A stretch of 64,000 nt of DNA from Gari tellinella (lineage: Eukaryota; Mollusca; Bivalvia; Cardiida; Psammobiidae). The stretch covers positions 52,957,358 to 53,021,357 of the forward strand of contig OV277856.1 of NCBI GenBank assembly GCA_922989275.2, written 5' to 3'. The number at the start of each line of letters is the position of its first letter. Positions within the stretch are counted from its first letter, which is position 1. Both the position numbers and the translations under genes were made by a program. Below, one piece after another: positions 42,501-54,500 of this stretch. The notes beneath the pieces are model-generated. The model was not told the DNA's origin. It saw only the letters and a program-made list of their open reading frames with translations, and ran no database searches.

Positions 42501-45500
42501 CTCTCTACAACAATGGGAGACAAGGATTGTGTGCGTTGTTCAGAGGGAGTCGTTATAGGGAGGGAAATTGGTATACATTTGCAAACAGCTTGAATCCAGA
42601 TCAGATGCCGCGTTACGCGGCGTCTGATCTGGATTCAAGCTGTTTGTCACTCCTCATTAAGTTTTCTTCTGTCAAAATGTCCATTATTTAACTTTGAGAA
42701 GAACAGCAGACGACAATTTTAAGCAGGCGACATTGCAGCTGTGAATGGGTTGGTTATAATTGTCCCGTTTAGGGAATTGCGGCAAGGGTCGTTGTAAGGA
42801 GGGAGTCGTTGTTGGGAGGGCAGTTGTAGAGAGGGAACACTGTATAGCAATACTGATTTCCTGCACTGAAAGGGTAAGAACCTGGGCCCCGTTTCATAAA
42901 ACATCTTACGACAAATGTTGTCGTAAGTCAAAACTTTAAAATACATTTAATCTCTGATTTCTCTATCTAATCCTGTCTTGTGACATCTCTTTGGAATCGT
43001 CTTTTCAAGACGATTCCAAAGAGATGTCACAAGACAGGATGAGATAGAGAAATAAATAATAATTGCGACTTTTATAATTTGACTTACGACAACATTTGTC
43101 GTACAAAGTTTTATGAAACGGGCCCCTGCATTGAGCATTTCTTAAGTCAAAATGCTTAGAATTTACATTTGAAAAATAAAAGGAGATGACAAATGTATAA
43201 AATTGATGACATCATGGCAGTGAAGGGCTGACTGGAAACTGGTCCAGGGCTTCTGATAAGAGGAGTATTTCAAAATTTAAAACTTTTATTTTTGCTTTAA
43301 ACCCTATGATGTGACTACTCGTTAGAATCGTCTCTTTGAGACGATTCTAATGAGTAGTAACACCATAGGATTTGGTTCCTACATAGTGAGAAAATGATGG
43401 TTTTGCTCAGTTTACTCCCTCTTATCTGGAGCCCTGAAACTGGTCATGGTTATTTGAAGTTTCAGAGGTTAAGGAGTAGTAAAGCATGAGTTCATACCTG
43501 TATCGTATCTCCGGCCTTGAGGCTGTGGTTTTTCCCCTGATCTACAAACTCTACTATAACTTCACCGTTCAGTACATTTACACTGGTGTTTCCAAGGTCC
43601 TCATGAACATAGTTCTCCAGATAAAGACCTGAAACATTCATGTAAATGTCTCGTACATTGTAATGCAGACCTTGAATACCCAATCAATTGATCAGTCCTA
43701 AAACACCCTGTTAATTGTTCTCACCCTTAAAACGTTTCCTGAAAACAAGCTGTGAGGGAAAGGGTTAAAAGACATAGGAATCTCTTTATATAATCTGAAG
43801 AGTTTATGCTTAAAAACAAGAGCTGAAAATGAAGAAAATATATTGAGATTTTTACTTTAACCTTTAGCTTTTTTTACAAGTAACCCATCTTAGATACTGA
43901 TGACAAAGTAGACCAATATGACAGTAAAGTATACAACATTGTGAAATAGTTTAGTTATGTTTTGAGTCCACCTTTTCCTTTGCAGTTACTTACATGTCAA
44001 TGTTTGAACATCTGCTTTTTATAGACAAGACACAACAAGTGTTTATTTGTGGCTTACTTTTATACATGTTTCACAAAAATACATTGCATGTTATACAAGA
44101 AACAAATAACATGTACAAAACCATTCAAAATTGGTTGATGAGAGACTATTGTATATGTACCTGGGAAGTCTGCCACAAACACTACATCAGTATAGTCATC
44201 ACCATCATAGATCTGCCTCTCTATCTCCGCCAACTTCTCTCTCCAGTCTGACAGGTCCACCAACAGAGGTAGGATCCAGGGCGTCGTCTCGAATGGTCCC
44301 CAGGGAGCCTCCAAAATATTCACCCTGGGATCATAGGCTCTGGTAGATAAAGATTTAGACAATTACAAACCGTATACTGTAAACAGGCATCTCAGAAAGC
44401 TTCTACCTACAGTACCAGGGCTGCCATTTCTCCGGATTTTTCCTAAATCTCCGGATTTATTCCCAATACATGGTAGCTTAAAGCAGGCTGAAAGAAAAGC
44501 AGAATGCGCCCTTAGGCGCATTCTGCTTTACTTACAGCCTGCTTTAAGTAGTCGCATGTCAACAAAACAAGAAAGAGGCTATGGGGTAATGGTACGATTC
44601 GTAAAATCGCACTTGATTTGGAAATCTTAGGATTTTTCATGTCAACTTATGGCAGCCCTGCAGTACACCTCTACATAATCACTACAAAGCTTGTACATGT
44701 AGTCATGCTACTTACGATTCATGACATTGATGGTGATCAATACAGTCGAGACTGTCTGAGCAAAACCCTGAATTCCATGACATTCTGTCTTATAAGACCA
44801 TATTTCATCCAGTTATTGTAACAGCTTAAAGTAAGATGAAAGTAAAGCAGCAAATTCCTTAGGATTTATTTTCATTTTGCCTTTAGCAAATCACCTGCCT
44901 TACAGTAAATACATTTTGATATTTGAACCTATGTGATATGAAGAAAACACTATGAAATGCAATCAACTGGAACCGGGTACCAGTAATATAATGTCCAAAC
45001 TGGGTATCAGTAATATAATGTCTATGCTGGGTACAGATATAATGTAGCAGTAATATACATGTAATGCCCATCGGTATCAGATAAAATGGTAATGTCAAAC
45101 CTGTATTTTGCAAATAAAATATATATTAATAGCCCTTTGGACAGCTGACTGCTTTATGCCAGGCAAAAGTAATAACAAAAGCTCCTATATCATTACTTTT
45201 GGCCGACATTAACCAGTCATTTGCTTTTAGAAAAAATGCTATGCTTCTTCATTTTGTGATTGCTTCACACTTTTCTTCCTGAAACTTTATATGGACAATT
45301 TATTACCAATTCAGTCTAGTCCATTTTTGACTAATCAGGGCGACTGTTTTCAATGTGTTGCAATATGACAAACAGTGCAGACCCTGGTCAAAGGGCTCCT
45401 TTAATCTTTAGATGCCTTTTGATCTGGATCTTCACTGTTTGCATAGGATAAGTACATTGTATACTTTTTTTACAGGTAACCTGTTTGCCATGGATGCATA

Positions 45501-48500
45501 TCTGTGTGAAAAGGTTAACACAAGTCTATAATCAATAATACATGGCATACATGTGATATCTCCCGATTTGGTCGGGAGCTCCCGAAAATAGACCTCTACT
45601 CACGATCTCCCGGTCGGGAGATGAAATCTCCCGATTTTTCATTTAACCAGGTTCATTTTATTTCAATATGAACTTTTATATCATTTATCTCGTTCGCCGA
45701 CTCTAAAATCTTAAAATTGACTACAGAGTTCTCTGGCTAATCCCTACACACGCGTATCGCCAAACGCTACTGATGTGTGTAAACACATTACGTAATCGTC
45801 GATAAGTTTGTTAGTGTAGCACTATGACAGGCTGAGTCATAACAATGTTGGGTAAAAGTTTGACCACACGCGCCGAGTACCGGTAGATCTAATTGGTTAT
45901 CAAAAAAGTGATTGAAAGGTTCACCCCGAATCGGAGACTTTAACAACGACAATTTCTAAAAGCAGTGATGCGAAGGCTATGTCCCCGATACGGACCGGAT
46001 TAAAATCAGACAATTCTCCGTAAGTTCTGGACAAACACACCTTTTAGATGAAGCTCATCAGAATTAACATTTAGGAATTGATTCCCACCACAAAATACTT
46101 TGAATATTCATGTAACAGAAAAATACTTCGAAAATTTTACCGTTACAAAATGACGGGGCGCCTTAATATTTGCTATGAGAATTGCGTATATTTTGTTAGT
46201 CTAAAAAGTATTCCCAGCGTCGTTTTCTAACAATCAATTAAAATTAAACATTGGATCTAAATTCTTCTGTTTGTTAGATACGATTTGTGCATATGTATAT
46301 TTATTAAGTTAGATTTTTTGACGAATTACGCTCGTAAAATTGATTTGCAATCAGTTTTCGCGGTAGAAATTTTAGACGCGTTACTTCGTTGTTAGAACCA
46401 CGCCCATTTTATGGCGCTAGTAAATATCGTCTGCAGATTTTGTCGTCTGCAACAATAGTGAATACTCTGAATTAATTTTTGTGCATTTTCTTTCAGAAAA
46501 TATCAGTGTCAAACAGTTTGTATCTAGATGAGATGATGCGGCGTCTCATCTGGATCCTTCCTTTTTGCCAAAGTTAATAACAAATTGTTAAGTTGCTAAC
46601 TCTTTTTTGATCTACTCCATAGATAGAAATCTAGACCATTTGAACTAATTCATTCATTCTCTCAAGAAAATAGATATAATTCCACTTTATCTTTACTAGT
46701 CATGAATAATATAAGAACCATAATAGGAAATAGTTCTTATATCCTAGCAGATTGTAGATCTAGCTTAAAGCAGGCTTAAACTTTTGCTGAAGCAGAATGC
46801 TCCTGAAGAGTATTCTGCTTTACTTTCAGCCAGCTTTACACAACCATCCTTCTGCAGTACTAAAATACTAGAATAATGGACCCATGTCAGTATTATAAGA
46901 ACTATATCTCTGGGTGAAAATTGTCTCTGTCTTAGTGGTCTATAGACTTCTTTATTCACTTATCTAAAAAAAAAAAAAAAGCAATTAGATCTAGTAATTA
47001 ACTTATGAAAATATATAGAATTATTGGAATTTCATCGTCTGCGCCTAGTTTTGTCGCGAAAAAAGCTCCCTATTTGGCACCCCAATCTCCCTATTAAAAT
47101 TTCAAAATCTCCCTATTTGGGTCCAAGAAAATATCACATGTATGATACATGGATGCATATCTGTGTAAACCAATTACCCCGTAAATACGCCAGACATATT
47201 TTCTATATTCTAGTAGATTGTAGCTTAAAGCAGGCTAAAATTAAAGCAGAATGCACCTTAAGATGCATTCTGCTTTACTTTCAACCTGCTTTAAGTGGTC
47301 ACCTCTCTTCAATACTAGAAACTGGCTATGCTGTAATGGGTTAAAGGGTTAACAGAAGTTTATAATCAATAAAACAAGCCCAATCAATAGAAAACCTTCC
47401 ATTAGATATTATAAATCCAGGGCTGCCATAAGTTGACATGAAAAATCCTAAGATTTCCAAACTTGCATTTTTCAAGTGCGATTTTACAAATCATACCTTT
47501 ACCCCAGAACCTGTTTCTAGTTTTGTTGACAAGTGGCTGCTTAAAGCAGGCTGGAAGTAAAGCAGTATGCGCCGTAAGGCGCATTCTACTTTACTTTCAA
47601 CCTGCTTTAAGCTACCATGTACTAGAAAAAAATCTGAAGATTTAGGAAAAATCTGGAGAAATGGCAGCCCTGTAACATGTTTGACTATACCTCTGTTGGA
47701 ATCTGTCATTGAGAGCCTTCCAAACATCCAGGTACACTTGGACATTAGACAGATTGTACTCAGCCATTCTCCTCTGTAGACAGTTGGCATACTGCTTGGT
47801 CATGTCGGGGTGAGAGCTCCAGCGTGCTGACCTAGACCAAGCCTGTAATAGACAAAGACATAGACATAGAACTCCAGCGTGCAGACCTAGACCATGCCTG
47901 TAAAGTGTAAAGATAGCTTATTGTGAGAAAAACAGTAAAACCCCTCTATTACGACCACTAAATTGTCTTAATTATTAAGTGTCTAAGATAGGTGACTGCT
48001 TAAAGCAAGGAGACAGTAAAACAGAAAGCTCCTTCATGAGCTTTCTGTTTCACTGTCACCTTGCTTTAAGCCGTCTTCTTTGTTTATATAGTCAATTAGG
48101 CTTCTTTTTAGTGGTTGTAATAGAGAGGTTTTACTGCACAACAGTTTGCCTTATCCTGAGTTTAATTTTGCTATTTTGATCAGTTATGGATCTTGATCAG
48201 ATGCCACAAAGTACAGACCTATTTGACACTTATTTCAATATTTCTTAAACCTTGATTTTAAATATGAGAAATAAAAACAGACAAATGTTTAAAGCAGATG
48301 ACGTCATGACACTAAATAGGCTAACAAAAATATGAACTCTATCAACAATGAGTAACTGCTGATTGCTGAAAACTTTGCGCAAAACCTTAAATCACCAATA
48401 TAAAACTATGTTTAAGCTAGATTAATACTTAAAGCAAGACAAAAGTAAAGTAGAAACAGTCATGAATATAACAGCATATGAAATATATTCTACATAAATC

Positions 48501-51500
48501 CTCAATATCCTAGCAGACTGTAGCTTAAAGTGACTAGAAACTAAATGGTGTATTTGCAAAAAACAATAGAAAATACTCAATTATAAAATTATTTTCCATT
48601 CGCATATCCAATTAAGTTAAAACTTAATTGGATATGTGAATGGAAACTTATTTAATAATTGAATAATATGCTATCCTGATTAATTCGTGAAAATACTCAA
48701 ATAAAAACAAATGTGTAGCAATATCGTGCATCTGGCATTAAAAAAATATGATCAGTCTAAAAACATCCTCAAGAAAAGACATCAAATCTTAGGGTTTTTA
48801 ATAGATATTTTTCATCTCTCTTTCAATTTAGTCTATTAGACAATAATTATGAAAAAGTTCAAATCGTTCAATCAATTTGCATTGTTTGCATAATGGCATA
48901 TAGGCAGGCATGAACTGGGAAGAATAACTTCCCCTTCCTCACTGTACAATTCAGTAGGTTAAACCAATTTATATAAATAATCTGGCTGGCCAAGTGGTAA
49001 CAGTGACTGACTACAAGTTTTAATTTTCCACTCCCATATGCCGGGTCCCGGGTTCAAATCCCACCCAAGCTTAATATTTTTCTGTGAAATGCATTTGTTA
49101 AAACAGAATTTCTCATCCTAAACTAATATTTACCGGTTTATATAAGCATTTTAGACATACATTTACTAATTACTATTTTTTTATACTAATTCTAGTTGCC
49201 AGTTTTTTCAAAGCACTTTGCAAGTAAAGTCGAATACATCTTATGGCATTTCCTGCTTAGCTTTCAACCTGCTTTAACCCATTACCCCATACATACACCT
49301 TTTTATGCCTATAATTTATTCCTACACTGAAGGAAATAGTTCCAGTTTATACTGTTATGAAAATGTATTGTAAGAAATATTTTCTAAATTCTAGCAGATA
49401 ATAGCTTCAAGCAGGCTGAAAGTGTCGGAGTTTGGCGTCATTTCGGTGCGAGTTAACGTCGTACTAGTTTGTGCACCGACGATGACGTCATCTCCGACGT
49501 ACATCGCTTAGAGACATAAACGTCAATACAATATAAGAAAGGAAATAAAGCAGTTCGAAAATACAGTCGTTTTCATCAATGTCATCTTAGACAGAAAGTA
49601 AAGCAGAATGCGCCTTAGGGCGCTTTCTGCTTTACTTTCAACCTGATTTAAGTGGTTAACTATCTTCAGTACTAGAAACAGGCTATGGGGAAATGGGTTA
49701 AGTAGTCACATGTCTGTAAAAGTTATACTCCCATTCCACTAGAAGGCGCTTGATGGCGATCTCCACACTCTGGAACATCAAGATCAATGCTGAATGCCAT
49801 TATATAAACACACCTTTTGGTATTATCATTGTATGGGTGTATAACAGTTTGGATCCAGATGAGGCGCCAAGTTACATCATGTAAATTAGATATATTGATA
49901 GAAAATACTATTGGGTATTTCAAAATGCAGAGAATCACTATCAGATCGCCACAGAGCGCGAAGTATCTACTGATTTGCTTTGTTGGATCATGGTGGCGCG
50001 CTTAGGTGATCTGATAGTGCTCCAGTTACAACCTTGGTGACTAGATAGCGCTCTGATTGCGATTTAGACGAGTAAGTAGCAATCTGATGGCATTCTGGTT
50101 GTAGCACTGTGGATCTTTGTGCAGGGCAGTAAATCGACATCAACCTTGGCACTCATGGAGATCAGATAGCGATCCGTTTGCGATCAGGTAGCGCTCCTTG
50201 AGATCAGACAGCGATCCGTTGCCATCAGTTAGTGCTATTGCCGTCTAGTGGATTGGGGGTATTAAAGCTTGCTATGGTGTAACAGGTGCAGTAAGAAACA
50301 AAAGAATGAGTCATCCTCACAGATCATGACCCTTATACCTTTACCTTATAGAAGCGACTTTTAGCGCATTCTGTTTAATCCTCCGCGGAAGAAAAAAGCT
50401 CCAATCTATACAGTCATGAATATGTATCAGAAAGAATATTGTCTTATTTCTAGCATGTGATAACTTTAAGCAGGCTGAAATAAAAGCAGAATGCGCCGTA
50501 GGGCGCATTCTGCTTTACTTTCAACCTTCTTTAACCCTTTCCCCAATAGAAGCGACTTTTAGCGCATTTAATTTATTCCTCCGCTGAAGAAAACAGTTCC
50601 AGTTTATACTGTTAAACATATGTTTCGTAGGGAATATTTTCTATTCCAGCAGGTGGTAGCTTAAAGCAGGCTGAAAGTAAAGCAGAATGTGCCTTAAGGC
50701 ACATTCTGCTTTACTTTCAACCTGTTTAAGTAGTCATCTATTTTCAAAACTAGAAACAGGCTATGGGGTAAAGGGTTAAGTAGTCACCTATTTTCAAAAC
50801 TAGAAACAGGCTATGGGGTAAAGGGTTAACTCCATAGCCTGTTTCTTTGTTTTTAAGACATGTGACCACTTAATGCAGGTTGAAAGTGAAGCAGAATATG
50901 CCAAATGGTGCATTCTATTTTCTTCATTGGATGAATAAATGCTTAAAAATGGGTATCTATGGAGTAAATGTTTACTTACATTAGGGTTAAGGTAGCCCTC
51001 CTCTCCCGTGTCCTTGTTGATGTAGGTGATTTTGATATGCTGCAAACTCCAGCTGTGGACCATCATATCCCAGGAATACCCATACAGACCCTGGGTCCAG
51101 TGGTTATAACCCTGTAATATTCACTGAGTCATCAGAATCACAATAATACAAGGACCATCATATCCCAGGAATACCCATACAGACCCTGGGTCCAGTGGTT
51201 ATAACCCTGTAATATTCACTGAGTCATCAGAATCACAATAATACAAGGACAATCATATCCCAGGAGTACCCATACAGACCCTGGGTCCAGTAGTTATAAC
51301 CCTGTAATATTCACCGAGTCATCCGAATCACTATAACAGAAGGACCATCATATCCCAGGAATACTCAATACAGACCCTGGGTCCAGTGGTTATAAACCTG
51401 TAATATTCACTAAGCCATCAGAATTACTATAATACAAAGAACAGTTAATGACAAACTTTTTTTATCCTTTACAATTATCAAATCGGATTAGAGATATTAA

Positions 51501-54500
51501 AAGAATAAAGTTTTGCCTATACATCTTGACAGGTGACCACTTAACCCTTTGAGCCCTAGTCCCGCATATAGGCGTCCTTTTCAAACAGTATACATGTGCA
51601 AAGTGCACTTGTCCTATGCAAACAGTGAATACCCAGATCAGAGGGCTCCTTACGGAGCCCTCTGATCTGGGTCTTCACTGTTTGTCATAATGCAAAACAT
51701 TGACAAAAACAACCCTTAAAAGTCAGAAATGGACTAGACTAAAATTGAAACTGGGATTGTCCATTTGAAGTTTCAGGGAGGAAAGAGTTAAAACAGAGTT
51801 TAAAAATTCATAGACAGTGCTCCCTCTCTACAACAACAACCAATGGGAGACACAAATTGTGTGTGCTGTTTGGGGGAGTTGTTATAGGGCGGGAAATTGG
51901 CTTATATTTGCAAACCGTTTGAATCAAGATCAGACGCCATGTAACGCTGTGTCTGATCTGGGTTCAAACTGTTTGCAATATGGCATTATGGATTTTTTTC
52001 TGTCAAAATGTTCATTATGTAAGAAAAACAGCAAACAACAATTTTAAGCAGACAATATTGCAGCAGTGAAAATGTTTGTACAAGTATCAAAGTATTCCTG
52101 TAAGCTGTGCTTGTAGAAACGGTAAAATCTGGTGTTAACTTATATGCATGGAGGGACACACAGACATGATATTCACTATATGCCTACCACATCTACAGAT
52201 AGGCATAGAAACTGCAAGGAAGAAAAGGTTAAGCAAGTTTGAGTAATGGAGAATAAACATTTAAAATACAAACAAGTTAAAGCTTGTTAACCCAGTGGCA
52301 GGGCTGCCATTGATCTGGATTTTTTACAGAATCTTCGGAATTTTCTCAATTTCTCCGGACCTATAGATTCTCTGAAATCTTCGGATTTCTGATCTTACTT
52401 TTAAAATTTGTTGCATTTTTACTAAAGGAAAAATTACAATGGGTGTCAAACAGTTTAGATCTATATCAGACGCAGCGTTACAAGATGTCTGATCTGGATC
52501 CAAACTGTGTGCACAATTATGCAAGTGTTATAGAGCCTCGCAGCGAAATGGTTAAAGGTACATTTTCTAAAATGGCGTTTGAAAATTTCCAAATCTTAGG
52601 ATTTGTTTTATGAACAACTTATGGTAGTCCTGGCTCCTAGGTTATAAAGCTTTTGACTTGAGTCTAAACTCGTTCCCAAGCATTTGATTGGTCAGATTTG
52701 AGCCTAGGCTCAAATCTGACCAATCAAATGCTTGGGAACTCACTCAGACTCAACTAAAACGCTTTATAACATGGAGCCTGCAGTGGAGACTCTAGTGTTT
52801 CTTACCTGTGTGATGCTATGAGAGTAAGGCAGCAAACACTGCACAGTAACATAGACCATAGTTGTCAGGATCATCTTCTTGTGGTACTTGCTAGGCTTTG
52901 TGGGTGGGGCAGACTTGGAAACTGGAGATGGACTCTGATAAAACAACAGCACTATTTGTCAACAGAATACAGTCATAAGTATGTTCCAAGGATTAACCCT
53001 TAGCCCGCTAAATAAATTGTCGTCTGCTATATTTCTCGTCTGCTTCAAGTTTCAAAGTGCTTCAAAGTTGCTCAAAATTGCTGAAAATGTTGTCCGAGTG
53101 TCAAACAGCTTGGATCCGGATGAGACGCCGAGTTACTCGGCGTCTCATCCGGATCCAAGCTGTTTGCATATGGAGCTATAGTCGTGAGTGGCAGGCTAAG
53201 GGTTAAACTTTATTTTGTTGAATTATCAGTTGCTAAAAGAATGCCATCAAAATTCTAGTTGTTACTGTCAATCTAGGTTTTGTTTTCTTCTTTTCAGTGG
53301 TTCTCGATAAATCAGGCTGTTGAAATTACACGATAGCACACAATTGACTACGATTCTTAGGGAACCTTCTGGGAAAACTCATAATAGAAGCAAAAGTTTG
53401 TTAATCCCGTGGCGATAATTCCACTGTTTAAAAAGTGAGATTATCAAGTGATAATCTACTACCGGTATTATTTCCAAGTAAACCACTGGAAAGCATTAAA
53501 ATAAGCAGTAAACTGACTTTAGAGAGTCATCAAACTCATGATTTTTCAAACACTGATTAATTAACACGCTGAACCCTAGAGACAAGTATACTCGTCATTT
53601 ATAAACAGTGTACTTGTAAACAGTATACTTGTCCTATGCATAGACCCAGATCAGAAGACGCTTAAAGGAATCCTCTGGTCAGGGTCTACACACTGCTTGT
53701 CAATTTGTAATATTTTGTATAAAACAACCTTAAACATGATTCAAAAGAAGAACTAGACTTAATTGGAAACTGGAAATATCCATTTGAAGTTTGAATAAGT
53801 TAACCAATTACCCCATAGCCTTTTTCTATTTTTAAAGATAGGTGATCACTTAAAGCAGGTTCTGCTTTACTTTCAGCCTGCTTTAAACTTCCATCTGCTA
53901 GGATACAGCAAATAATTCTTACCATACATTTCCATGGCTGTGTAAATTGGAGCTATTTTCAACAGTGAAGGAATAAATTAAAGGTGTGTTAAAAGGCTTA
54001 TTTATGGGGTAATGGGTACACACAGTTATGTGACTATACAAACATTTCCCTCGTCTGGTTTGATGCTCTGTTTGTCATAGATACAGTGGTCACTGCAGGT
54101 GATTGGTCTATCAGCAGGAAGTACTGGGCGCAGGAATGATGGGAAGGTCTTGAGCAAGTCCCGCGGCCAGTCAGGATAGCAAAACAGGGGCATCGTAGCC
54201 AGCATCATCCACGGAAACATACCTACCAAATACATGAAAGCTGATTACAGGTGTGTAGTAGCTACTATGAGGAGTAAACGCTTTGAAAATCCAATTTACA
54301 GTCAAGTTAGTGTAAAGAAACAGTAAATGAGTTGTCGTAAAGTGCTTTTGAACGCACTACCCCTGTGTGATAAGAGTGCTATATACATGTAAATCTGGTA
54401 TAATAATAATAATAATAATAATGTGGACAGATGGCAGCTTAAAACTTTGAACGCTGTCTGCAACAATTGTTGTCTGCTAATGTTCTAAATATAGATATTT

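Noticed and set aside
49723..49938. Minus-strand frame as an extra GGCX exon
   Set aside because: No similarity to the enzyme, and exons 7 and 8 join in phase without it.
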